A stretch of DNA of 64,000 nt, from the NCBI GenBank assembly GCA_009363175.1, contig CP045205.1, positions 682,001 to 746,000 on the forward strand. Reading direction: 5' to 3'. Below are positions 7,593-14,345 of this stretch, piece by piece. The notes beneath the pieces were generated by a model, which worked only from the letters and a program-made list of their open reading frames with translations, did not search any database and was not told the DNA's origin. Origin of the DNA: Citrobacter telavivensis. GTDB taxonomy: Bacteria > Pseudomonadota > Gammaproteobacteria > Enterobacterales > Enterobacteriaceae. Numbering within the stretch: the stretch's first letter is position 1; each line of letters starts with the position of its first letter. Both the position numbers and the translations under genes were made by a program.

Positions 7593-8966
7593 TTACGAAC
7601 GTTTGTACAACGGTAGCCAGATAACCAGACGTAAGCCGCCCAGCGGACTGTCTTCGGCTTTCACCCAGCCGCGATGCTGCTGAATGGCGGTTTCCACAAT
7701 CGCCAGACCCAGACCGGTGCCGCCGGATTCGCGATCGCGCGCTTCGTCAGTACGATAGAACGGGCGGAAAATCTGCTCGCGGTCTTCCGGGCTGACGCCA
7801 GGGCCATCGTCATCCACCGTGATCGTAATACCGTCTTTATCCACCGCGAAGCCAACTTCAATCTTCGTATGTGAATAGCGCAGGGCGTTACGGACGATGT
7901 TTTCCAGCGCACTTTCCAGCGCGTTCGGGTTACCGTACAGCGGCCACGGCCCCGGCGGGAAATTCACCGTGAGTGATTTACCCATCTGCTCGGCTTCAAA
8001 GGCCGCGTTATCCAGCACCTCGCCCCACAGATGATTAGCCTTCATCGTTTCGCTGACCAGCGCGTTTTTCTGCTGATTGCGCGACATCACCAGCAGATCG
8101 TTGATCATGCTGTCCAGACGTTGCGCTTCGGTTTCAATACGCTCCAGCTCTTTGCTCTCGCCGCTACGGCGACGCAACAGCGCGGTTCCGAGTTGCAGAC
8201 GCGTGAGCGGGGTTCTCAGTTCGTGCGAGATGTCTGACAACAGACGTTGCTGCGTCGTCATCATGCGTTCCAGGGCGGTCACCATCTGGTTGAAACTGGC
8301 GCCTGCGGCAAGGAACTCCTGCGGGCCAGCTTCCAGTTCCGGATGCTGACGCAGGTTACCCTGAGCGACCTCATCCGCCGCGTTTTTCAACTTACGCGCC
8401 GGTTTCGCCAGACTCCACGCCAGCCATAACAACAGCGGGGAACTGACTAACATTGTGACAATCAGCAACAATAGCGGACGGTCAAACAGCAGGTTGATAA
8501 AATCGGATTGGGAATTGCTGGCTGGGCGAATCAGGTAAAGCTGGTAGTTATCTTCTCCATCTCTGACGGAGAATGGCCCAACCATTTCGACGCGACCGTA
8601 CTTTTTCTTCTGCGGGTGATCGGCGTTGTCCGCCTGACCAATAAAGTTACGAATGATCTGCATCTCGCTGCGTTCAGCGCCGATCACGCGTCCTTCTGTG
8701 GTCACCAGCAATAATCGCTGCCCAGGCGGCGCCCACTTGTCAATCGCACGGAACAAGCGACGCCACCACATCAAATCGTTGGGTGGATCGTTCGCGAGTT
8801 CAGCTTCAACGTGTTGCTCAATCATTAACCCCTGGCGCTGTTCGCTATCCAGCAGCTCGGTCATTTGGCGTGAGTCGAGCTTGGGTAACATCAGTACCAA
8901 CATCAACACCAGTGCCAGCGTCAACCAGAAGATGGCAAAGATGCGCGCGGTTAAGCTCCCTATCAT
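7593..8966 (-). CDS. cpxA: envelope-stress sensor histidine kinase CpxA
   Basis: Inner-membrane kinase/phosphatase of the Cpx envelope-stress pathway, 457 aa as in E. coli. An N-terminal membrane segment (about 8-28), a periplasmic sensor domain, a second membrane segment (about 164-185), HAMP, a dimerisation domain with the phospho-acceptor in LSDISHELRTPLTRLQL (about His248), and an ATPase domain with N, G1 (DDDGPGVSP) and G2 (GGTGLGLAI) boxes are all visible. Its start overlaps the cpxR stop by 4 bp, indicating translational coupling. Confidence 0.98.
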   Translation of the reverse strand: MIGSLTARIFAIFWLTLALVLMLVLMLPKLDSRQMTELLDSEQRQGLMIEQHVEAELANDPPNDLMWWRRLFRAIDKWAPPGQRLLLVTTEGRVIGAERSEMQIIRNFIGQADNADHPQKKKYGRVEMVGPFSVRDGEDNYQLYLIRPASNSQSDFINLLFDRPLLLLIVTMLVSSPLLLWLAWSLAKPARKLKNAADEVAQGNLRQHPELEAGPQEFLAAGASFNQMVTALERMMTTQQRLLSDISHELRTPLTRLQLGTALLRRRSGESKELERIETEAQRLDSMINDLLVMSRNQQKNALVSETMKANHLWGEVLDNAAFEAEQMGKSLTVNFPPGPWPLYGNPNALESALENIVRNALRYSHTKIEVGFAVDKDGITITVDDDGPGVSPEDREQIFRPFYRTDEARDRESGGTGLGLAIVETAIQQHRGWVKAEDSPLGGLRLVIWLPLYKRS

Positions 8967-9661
8967 GAAGCTGAAACCATCAGATAGCCACGACCACGCA
9001 GGGTTTTAAACCACGGATGCCCGTCTTTCCGCTCCGGCAGTTTGCGCCGCAGGTTTGAGATATGCATGTCGATGGCGCGGTCGAAAGGCGTCAGGCGTTT
9101 ACCCAGCACTTCCTGGCTCAAATGTTCACGCGATACCACCTGGCCGAGATGCTGTGCCAGTAGATAGAGCAGGGTGAATTCGGTGCCAGTTAACTCCAGC
9201 GCCCGACCGTCAAAGCTGGCTTCCTGGCGACCCGGATTGAGGCTGAGGGCATCCACTTCCAGCGTCGGCGAGCCGTTATCGCTGCTTTGCTGCTGTTCGC
9301 TCCAGTGCGAGCGGCGCAAAATAGCGCGGATACGCGCGACCAGTTCACGATCGTTAAACGGTTTCGGTAAATAGTCATCCGCGCCCAGCTCAAGGCCAAG
9401 TACGCGATCCAGTTCGCTGCCGCGGGCGGTCAGCATAATCACGGGGGTCTGGTGTGTCTGGCGAAGCGCTTTCAGCGTATCGATACCGTTTTTCTTCGGC
9501 ATCATGACATCAAGCAAAAGTAAATCAATGCTGTCGTCCAGAAGTTCAAGCGCCTGCTCCCCGTCATGGGCAACCAGCACATTGAAGCCTTCCATTTCGA
9601 GCAGCTCCTTTAACAGGGAAGTCAGCTCTCGGTCATCATCAACTAACAGGATTTTATTCAT
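8963..9661 (-). CDS. cpxR: envelope-stress response regulator CpxR
   Basis: OmpR-type response regulator, 232 aa. The receiver domain has acidic DDD at the N-terminus, the phospho-acceptor Asp51 in LLLLDVMMPKKNG and the conserved Lys in LPKPF. The C-terminal winged helix ends RRKLPERKDGHPWFKTLRGRG in split form across its recognition region. It is transcribed with cpxA and divergently from cpxP, with a CpxR box between them for autoregulation. Confidence 0.98.
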   Translation of the reverse strand: MNKILLVDDDRELTSLLKELLEMEGFNVLVAHDGEQALELLDDSIDLLLLDVMMPKKNGIDTLKALRQTHQTPVIMLTARGSELDRVLGLELGADDYLPKPFNDRELVARIRAILRRSHWSEQQQSSDNGSPTLEVDALSLNPGRQEASFDGRALELTGTEFTLLYLLAQHLGQVVSREHLSQEVLGKRLTPFDRAIDMHISNLRRKLPERKDGHPWFKTLRGRGYLMVSAS

Positions 9662-9716
9662 TGTTTAAGTACCTCCGAGGCAGAAATTACGTCATCAGGC
9701 GTCGCTAATCCATGAC

Positions 9717-9731
9717 TTTACGTTGTTTTAC
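9717..9731. promoter_or_regulatory. CpxR box in the cpxR-cpxP control region
   Basis: TTTACGTTGTTTTAC reads GTAAA-N5-GTAAA on the minus strand, an exact match to the CpxR consensus, between the divergent cpxR and cpxP starts. CpxR-P activation of cpxP and of its own operon is established in E. coli. Confidence 0.9.
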
Positions 9732-9811
9732 ACCCCCTGACGCATGTTTGCAGCCCGAATCGTAAACTGTCTCTCGTTGAATCGCGACAGAAAAGATTTT
9801 GGGAGCAAATG

Positions 9812-10312
9812 ATGCGCAAAGTTACCGCTGCCGTCATGGCCTCAACGCTGGCACTCAGTACCGTTAGCCAAGCAGCTGAAGTCGTTACAGGCGATAACTG
9901 GCACTCGGGAGAATCCCCTGCGCCGCGCACTGTACAAAGCCATATGTTTGACGGCATAAGTTTAACCGAACATCAGCGTCAACAGATGCGAGATCTGATG
10001 CAACAGGCCCGACATGAACAGCCGCCTGTTAATGTTAGCGAAATGGAGACGATGCATCGTCTTATTATTGCAGAAAAATTTGATGAAACCGCTGTACGCG
10101 CTCAGGCAGAAAAGATGGCGCAGGCACAGGTTGCCAGACAGGTCGAAATGGCCAGAGTTCGCAACCAGATGTATCGCCTGCTTACTCCCGAGCAGCAAGC
10201 GGTTTTGAACGAGAAGCATCAACAAAGAATGGAGCAGTTGCGCGACGTGACGCAATGGCAAAAAAGTTCTTCGTTGAAGTTATTGAGTAGTAGCAACTCA
10301 CGTTCCCAGTAG
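9812..10312 (+). CDS. cpxP: periplasmic Cpx pathway modulator CpxP
   Basis: Periplasmic chaperone-like inhibitor of CpxA, 166 aa. It has a Sec signal peptide (MRKVTAAVMASTLALSTVSQ, cleavage near AA) and both LTxxQ motifs, LTEHQ and LTPEQ, characteristic of the CpxP/Spy family. Two ATGs are adjacent (9809, 9812); the second has better spacing to GGGAG at 9801-9805 and gives the E. coli length. The 3'UTR continues into cpxQ. Confidence 0.96.
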   Translation: MRKVTAAVMASTLALSTVSQAAEVVTGDNWHSGESPAPRTVQSHMFDGISLTEHQRQQMRDLMQQARHEQPPVNVSEMETMHRLIIAEKFDETAVRAQAEKMAQAQVARQVEMARVRNQMYRLLTPEQQAVLNEKHQQRMEQLRDVTQWQKSSSLKLLSSSNSRSQ

Positions 10313-10321
10313 TAAACCCTG

Positions 10322-10378
10322 TTTTCCTTGCCATAGACACCATCCCTGTCTTCCCCCACATGATGTGGGGTTTTTTTT
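10322..10378 (+). ncRNA. cpxQ: CpxQ, sRNA from the cpxP 3'UTR
   Basis: The 57 nt after the cpxP stop match the sRNA CpxQ known from Salmonella and E. coli, which RNase E releases from cpxP mRNA and which, with Hfq, represses envelope-protein mRNAs. Visible are the U-rich 5' end TTTTCCTTGCC, the seed region around ACACCATCCCTGTC, the hairpin CCCCAC-ATGAT-GTGGGG and a run of eight T. The copy is one G shorter in the stem than the usual five-C/five-G version because its last bases come from the prophage: attL lies inside this gene. Confidence 0.85.
10338..10370. repeat. attL core of the P2-like prophage
   Basis: 33-bp direct repeat beginning CACCATCCCTGTC and ending in the terminator hairpin ATGTGGGG, identical to 40927-40959. 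Beyond it the two copies differ (eight T directly at attL, one more G at attR), which marks the limit of the core. Confidence 0.93.
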
Positions 10379-10411
10379 ATCAGGCACTTAGAAAAAATCC
10401 CATATAAATCA

Positions 10412-10450
10412 ATCCTCCTTGCAACAGCCATAAGCAGTTACAAGAAGGAT
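10412..10450. promoter_or_regulatory. attL arm: 15-bp repeat shared with the C-cox region, inside an inverted repeat
   Basis: ATAAGCAGTTACAAG at 10430-10444 occurs again, exactly, at 11907-11921. It is flanked here by ATCCTCCTTG (10412-10421) and CAAGAAGGAT (10441-10450), a 9/10 inverted repeat. In P2 the Cox protein binds both the attP arm and the Pc promoter, so these copies are candidate Cox sites. The assignment is inference. Confidence 0.55.
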
Positions 10451-10463
10451 ATAGCGCTACGGG

Positions 10464-10481
10464 TGTAGACAAGATGTAGAC
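10464..10481. promoter_or_regulatory. candidate integrase arm-type sites, left
   Basis: Tandem TGTAGAC at 10464-10470 and 10475-10481, spaced 11 bp. The same tandem (TGTAGTC, TGTAGAC) with the same spacing occurs at 40858-40875 by attR. Paired 11-bp-spaced arm sites on both sides of the core are expected for P2-type integrase. Confidence 0.65.
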
Positions 10482-10488
10482 AACATTG

Positions 10489-11469
10489 TCACACCATCAG
10501 CCCGCCGCCAAGAGGGTTTAAAGTTACTGCGTGTTGCAGGTAATCAGGTGCAAGGTGAGCATAAACCATCGTCTGTTGTATGCTGGCGTGCCCCAGAATT
10601 TGCTGTAACGCAATAATGTTCCCCCCGTTCATCATGAACCAGCTTGCAAATGTATGCCGAAGCACATGCGTGGCCTGCCCGCGTGGTAAATCGGGCTTAA
10701 CCTGTCTGAGCCGTTCGCAGAAGTTTTCATAGTCAACTTTGAACAATGGCCCGGTGTCGCTGGTCTTGATCTCTTTCTCCAGTTCTTCCGATATGGGAAC
10801 CGTGCGCTTTTTCCCGTTTTTGGTCTTAAGGAACGTCACGCGTCCGTGATTAACCTGCTCACCTCGCAGCGTGCTACCTTCACCCCAGCGTGCGCCAGTG
10901 CTGAGGCATAGCAGTGCTACACGTCGATCGTCACCGGTCAGAGTATCCAGCAATTTGCTGATCTCTGATTTGGCGAGATAAGTCATAGCTGGCGGCGCTT
11001 CTTTCAGTGGTTCCAGACCCTTACAGGGGTTTTCCTTTCTGAACTCTTCCAGCTTTATCAACGTGCTGAACATCCCGGACACACGGTAAATATCCCGGTT
11101 GATCGTTGCTGCGCTGATACCGTCTTCCAGCCGTTGGCTTCGGTGCTGTGCAATCATTCGCTTGTTCAGTCGGTTAACGGCTGGATCACCAAGCGCCCTG
11201 ATTGTTTTATTCAGGTGCCGCTTTTCAATCTCGCCATTTTCCTGAGTCTGTCCATATAGCAGCCACCAGGTATCTAACAACTCGCTTAAGGTGCGGCGGT
11301 CAACGCTCGCGCCCAGCCATTCTTTTTTGTCGGCGTTGGCTAATACATAACGCTCAAAAAGAACTGCCTCTTGTTTCTTCTCAAATCGCCTGCGGATACG
11401 TTTTCCGTTACGTCCGCGCGGCCATACGTCCACTTCATATTGACCACCTTCGAGCTTCTTAATCGACAT
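10489..11469 (-). CDS. int: P2-type tyrosine recombinase (integrase)
   Basis: A 326-aa integrase for site-specific insertion and excision at the 33-bp core. The N-terminal arm-binding domain (about 1-60) is basic. The C-terminal catalytic domain has the Arg of TGARWGE, Lys in KTKNGKKRTVP, HxLRH (THVLRHTFASW), LGHAS and the nucleophile Tyr in MVYAHLAPDY. It lies next to attL and is transcribed leftward towards it, after the C repressor gene, as in P2. Confidence 0.96.
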   Translation of the reverse strand: MSIKKLEGGQYEVDVWPRGRNGKRIRRRFEKKQEAVLFERYVLANADKKEWLGASVDRRTLSELLDTWWLLYGQTQENGEIEKRHLNKTIRALGDPAVNRLNKRMIAQHRSQRLEDGISAATINRDIYRVSGMFSTLIKLEEFRKENPCKGLEPLKEAPPAMTYLAKSEISKLLDTLTGDDRRVALLCLSTGARWGEGSTLRGEQVNHGRVTFLKTKNGKKRTVPISEELEKEIKTSDTGPLFKVDYENFCERLRQVKPDLPRGQATHVLRHTFASWFMMNGGNIIALQQILGHASIQQTMVYAHLAPDYLQHAVTLNPLGGGLMV

Positions 11470-11538
11470 AAGAAAGCCCTCCGGCGTTTATTTCCCCATC
11501 CTGATAACAGATAGTGAAAATGTAATGTTTATAAACAG

Positions 11539-11859
11539 TTAACCAGTTTGTTTCTCGGAGCGGTCTGATCCAGTTGACTCTGGCCCAATGTGTGCGAGGG
11601 CCGGTGCGATTTGACCAGCTTGAGGGGCGGTCTTATCAGTCATTAGCCAGAGCGTATATTTTGCGAAACGTGAATGCTGAGTGATCTTAAGCAAGATATC
11701 GCTACCAATACTCTCCACTCTTCCTGTCTCGTAATACTTCTGCGTGCCAGCAGGTATTCCTGTTAATTCAAAGAATTGCTGCCTTGTTAACCCCTCCGCA
11801 TCCCTGATAGCTCTGATTTTTTCACCCACGCCGCTTGACGGGGTAGGGATCTCTACCAT
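11539..11859 (-). CDS. C: P2 C-type immunity repressor
   Basis: Lysogeny repressor, 106 aa, related to P2 C. It has an N-terminal helix-turn-helix (GEKIRAIRDAEGLTRQQFFE, then LTGIPAGTQKYYETGR) and the P2-like tail KYTLWLMTDKTAPQAGQIAP. The frame extends to TTG 11898 and ATG 11892, but ATG 11859 is preceded by TTAAGGAGAATGTT, an excellent ribosome site. It is divergent from cox, and operator-like repeats overlap its 5' end. Confidence 0.9.
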   Translation of the reverse strand: MVEIPTPSSGVGEKIRAIRDAEGLTRQQFFELTGIPAGTQKYYETGRVESIGSDILLKITQHSRFAKYTLWLMTDKTAPQAGQIAPALAHIGPESTGSDRSEKQTG

Positions 11860-11892
11860 AACATTCTCCTTAAGGGTGGTAATCTCTACCAT
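11835..11892. promoter_or_regulatory. early promoter Pe with two C-operator-like elements
   Basis: Rightward promoter TTGACG (11835-11840), 16-bp spacer, CATAAC (11857-11862). A dyad GGTAG-N6-CTACC (11842-11857) fills the spacer, and a second dyad TGGTA-N5-TACCA (11877-11891) lies downstream. Both contain ATCTCTACCAT, at 11849 and 11882, 33 bp apart, about three helical turns. This fits C repressing Pe through two same-face sites. Functional assignment is inference from position and symmetry. Confidence 0.6.
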
Positions 11893-11906
11893 TAGCAACC
11901 GCCAAT

Positions 11907-11921
11907 ATAAGCAGTTACAAG
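11907..11921. promoter_or_regulatory. candidate Cox site overlapping the Pc -35 element
   Basis: Second copy of the 15-bp repeat at attL. On the minus strand it contains TTGTAA, followed after 18 bp by GCTAAT, a plausible Pc promoter for the C gene. A Cox site here would let Cox shut off C transcription, as in P2. Confidence 0.5.
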
Positions 11922-11959
11922 CCGAAATAAGCGCCTAGCGCCGATGGAGATTATGACAC

Positions 11960-12241
11960 ATGACAGAGAAAGAGTTAGAGGGGTTCATTGAAGTGCGTCA
12001 CGCCGTTGACGCGGTTCCATACCCTAAATTTGCCGAGTTAATCGGTAAGAAGCCCGCCACGGTTAAGAGCATGATTGAAGACGGTAAGTTGCCGATCATT
12101 CCGTGGAAGAACCCGGAAAGCCTGGGCGCCCGTGCTGAGAATTGGATCTATATTCCTGAGTTCAATCGTGCAATGCGTGACGCCTACTACAACCGTCCGA
12201 GAGAGCAGCGCGACGCTTGGTTGCTGTGGATCGGTCTTTGA
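11960..12241 (+). CDS. cox: Cox: excisionase and repressor of Pc
   Basis: A 93-aa protein matching P2 Cox. It shares the winged-helix stretch PYPKFAELIGKKPATVKSMI, then DGKLPIIPW, and the C-terminal RPREQRDAWLLWIGL. In P2, Cox directs excision with Int and represses the repressor promoter Pc, acting as the lytic switch. It is the first gene of the rightward early operon, divergent from C. The ATG lies 11 bp after GGAG, slightly long spacing. Confidence 0.9.
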   Translation: MTEKELEGFIEVRHAVDAVPYPKFAELIGKKPATVKSMIEDGKLPIIPWKNPESLGARAENWIYIPEFNRAMRDAYYNRPREQRDAWLLWIGL

Positions 12242-12251
12242 GGTTATCGCG

Positions 12252-12455
12252 ATGAGCCAGAAAACAGCCAACCACGAAAACCGGGTGCGTGAATGCAACG
12301 ACATTCTGGACACCCATTTAAAAGATATGCAAACGGGATTCATGATTCGCACTAATAGCGGCGAGTTTATGATCAGGGATAAAAAGCTGATTAAGAAAAT
12401 AACCAAAGACGTGGCCCGCCATGTTGATGGTAAATTGCTTAAATTGGGAATGTGA
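12252..12455 (+). CDS. small early phage protein, function unknown
   Basis: 67 aa starting MSQKTANHENRVRECNDILD, with GAGG about 8 bp before the ATG. It occupies the position of orf78 in P2, between cox and B, but I do not recognise a family. The composition is charged, with a basic C-terminal stretch (KKLIKKITKDVARHVDGK). The start lies 10 bp after the cox stop, suggesting co-transcription. Confidence 0.7.
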   Translation: MSQKTANHENRVRECNDILDTHLKDMQTGFMIRTNSGEFMIRDKKLIKKITKDVARHVDGKLLKLGM

Positions 12456-12465
12456 GGGGGCTTTT

Positions 12466-12672
12466 GTGGCTGTGCAATTAATACAGTTAAGTCGTCATTC
12501 ATATTTATATCGTGGCTTCACTATTCAGAAATGCCCGCGTAATCCATTTACGTTTAAGCACTCTTATCGTATTTCCAGCAATGGTGATTATTACGGGCGT
12601 GACTTTGCTTTAGCGGAAGCCATGCGCACGGTTGATCAGATGTATAAGCAAGGGGGCAGTGATGCACGATGA
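12466..12672 (+). CDS. small early phage protein, function unknown
   Basis: 68 aa with a probable GTG start (VAVQLIQLSRHSYLYRGF), chosen because GAGGGGG lies 5-7 bp upstream; the longer frame from 12421 would overlap the previous gene. It is rich in aromatic and polar residues and ends EAMRTVDQMYKQGGSDAR. No family recognised. It overlaps the next start by 11 bp. Confidence 0.6.
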   Translation: MAVQLIQLSRHSYLYRGFTIQKCPRNPFTFKHSYRISSNGDYYGRDFALAEAMRTVDQMYKQGGSDAR

Positions 12673-12892
12673 AGGCCCAACACTGGCAAGCCTGCTTAAG
12701 CACGGGTGCCAGGTCACACACTTCAAGAACTCACGCGGCTGGCTGGAAACGCCGGACGGAAGATTTTTTAAGCCCGAACCGGCGAAGGTTCAATTTATCA
12801 AAGGTAAAAATAAACCGTTTATTTATACCCAAAGAATAAATAAAGGATTCCTGCTTGCACTGGCTGAATTATTTAAAAAACTAATTAAGTAA
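12662..12892 (+). CDS. Fil-like (filamentation) small phage protein, tentative
   Basis: 76 aa from ATG 12662, after AAGGGGGC. The core GWLETPDGRFFKPEPAKVQF resembles the GW-E-DGR-P pattern of the phage filamentation protein family (Fil, DUF2724) found at this position in P2 relatives. Such proteins block host division when expressed early. The C-terminal third (RINKGFLLALAELFKKLIK) is amphipathic. The identification rests on one short motif. Confidence 0.5.
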   Translation: MHDEGPTLASLLKHGCQVTHFKNSRGWLETPDGRFFKPEPAKVQFIKGKNKPFIYTQRINKGFLLALAELFKKLIK

Positions 12893-12977
12893 TTCGGTTT
12901 TAAAAAATCAACTCTATTTTCTCCGCCTCTTTATTAAGTGGCGGCGGTTCAACTCATTATTTTTTGAGGAAGAGATA

Positions 12978-13190
12978 ATGACTAGACGTGATCAATATAG
13001 CTTCATTTTGCATGTTCTTTTACCTGCTATCGAAAATGAAGGTTTAACCATTAAAACCCGCCGTGATGGCGAGTTAACCCTTTCTGCCAGTGGGTCAGTA
13101 ACCACCAATTTTATAAGCAATCTGCGCCAGCACTGCATTGAAGAGTTGCAGCGCCCTTCTATTCCAGCTTCCCATTACGGAGTCCTGTAA
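12978..13190 (+). CDS. small early phage protein, function unknown
   Basis: 70 aa starting MTRRDQYSFILHVLLPAIEN, with a TGAGGAAGAG ribosome site. It has a hydrophobic N-terminal helix and a polar C-terminus, and no family is recognised. The stop is one base before the methylase ATG, so the two are probably translated from one message. An 85-bp gap before it holds only a weak CGCC/GGCG hairpin. Confidence 0.65.
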   Translation: MTRRDQYSFILHVLLPAIENEGLTIKTRRDGELTLSASGSVTTNFISNLRQHCIEELQRPSIPASHYGVL

Positions 13191-13191
13191 A

Positions 13192-14166
13192 ATGATCCGC
13201 CCGTTCATCAAATGGGCAGGGGGTAAAACCCGTGTCCTTCCTGACCTGCTGCCGCACCTTCCTAAAGCCGACTGCCTGATCGAACCGTTCGTAGGCGGCG
13301 CATCGGTATTTCTCGCGACTGAATACCGCCGCTATGTGCTGGCTGATATCAACCCGGATCTTATTAACCTGTATCGGGAAGTCACCCGTTACCCGGACTT
13401 AGTGATCGATGCGGCCCGCGAACTGTTCAACAGTAAGAACAGCCCGCAGGGATACAACGAAGTCCGCGCCGCATTCAATAAGCAGGTGGGTACGGTTAAA
13501 AGCGGTGGGTTGCGTTATGGCGCTGAAATGGCGTGCATCATGCGTGCTGCTCAATTCCTGTATCTGAACCGCCACGGTTATAACGGCTTATGCCGTTACA
13601 GCCGTAAGACCGGCTTTAACGTGCCGTTTGGCAAGTATAAGAGCAGCGTCTACTTTCCTGAAAATGAAATCCGCCTGTTTGCCGAAAAGGCCAACGATAC
13701 AAAGGCAATATTTCTTTGCGCGCCGTTCCAGCGTTCTTTACAGGTCGTCACGGGTGGCGATGTTCTCGTTTACTGCGATCCGCCTTATCTGCCTGAGAGC
13801 AAAACAGCGGACTTCACCCAATACCATACCGAACCATTCACGGAAGACAACCACCGCCAGTTAGTCCAGGCACTGCTGGAAGTTAACCGTAAGCATGGCG
13901 TGAAGGTCGTCATTTCAAACAGCGACACCGAAGCCACCCGCGCGATTTATCAGCCCTTCAAGATGCACGAAATCAGCGTGCAACGTTCCGTCAGCACCGA
14001 CAAAGACAACCGCCAGAAGGCCAAAGAAGTGATCGGCGTGCTGCCTGTCTGCGACTGCTGCGGGCGTTACGGCGGCGGTTGCCCTGATTGTGGCGCCGTG
14101 ATGGGTGATGCGACTTACAACGCGATGGTTGCGGCGGGCACGTTTGACGATCTGGAGGCTTTTTAA
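13192..14166 (+). CDS. Dam-type DNA adenine methylase with C-terminal cysteine cluster
   Basis: A 324-aa D12-class N6-adenine methyltransferase. The SAM motif FIKWAGGKTRVLPDLL is at 4-19, FVGGASVF follows, and the catalytic motif DPPY occurs in LVYCDPPYLPES. The specificity is probably GATC by family, which would mimic host Dam and protect phage DNA from GATC-directed enzymes. Unusually, the end carries CDCCGRYGGGCPDCG (Cys287/289/290/297/300), a zinc-ribbon-like tail that E. coli Dam lacks. The upstream ATG at 13138 lies inside the previous gene; ATG 13192 follows ACGGAG. Confidence 0.88.
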   Translation: MIRPFIKWAGGKTRVLPDLLPHLPKADCLIEPFVGGASVFLATEYRRYVLADINPDLINLYREVTRYPDLVIDAARELFNSKNSPQGYNEVRAAFNKQVGTVKSGGLRYGAEMACIMRAAQFLYLNRHGYNGLCRYSRKTGFNVPFGKYKSSVYFPENEIRLFAEKANDTKAIFLCAPFQRSLQVVTGGDVLVYCDPPYLPESKTADFTQYHTEPFTEDNHRQLVQALLEVNRKHGVKVVISNSDTEATRAIYQPFKMHEISVQRSVSTDKDNRQKAKEVIGVLPVCDCCGRYGGGCPDCGAVMGDATYNAMVAAGTFDDLEAF

Positions 14167-14345
14167 TGAATCTTATAGACGCCTGGATCGTTGAAATCAT
14201 AAGCGTGAGTCGTGGCGAGATTGCGCCGTATTGGTTGGTTGAGGCGAAAGTAACAGCTTATGGAAGGGAGTCAATAACCACAATTCTGAAGAAATCAGAA
14301 GAGGAAGCCAAAGCCGTTAAAGTAGGGGATGTAGTTCAAATATGA
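14166..14345 (+). CDS. small phage protein, function unknown
   Basis: 59 aa, starting MNLIDAWIVEIISVSRGEIA. It overlaps the methylase stop (TAATG) and the gene A start (ATGA), so it is translationally coupled on both sides. It is acidic, with a KKSEEEAKAVKVGDVVQI end that looks like a small beta-rich domain. Not recognised. Confidence 0.7.
   Translation: MNLIDAWIVEIISVSRGEIAPYWLVEAKVTAYGRESITTILKKSEEEAKAVKVGDVVQI

Noticed and set aside
10385..10394. CACTTAGAAA found near attL and again at 40807-40816 near attR
   Set aside because: A 10-bp match in AT-rich sequence without symmetry or regular spacing; could be a further arm site but too weak to call.
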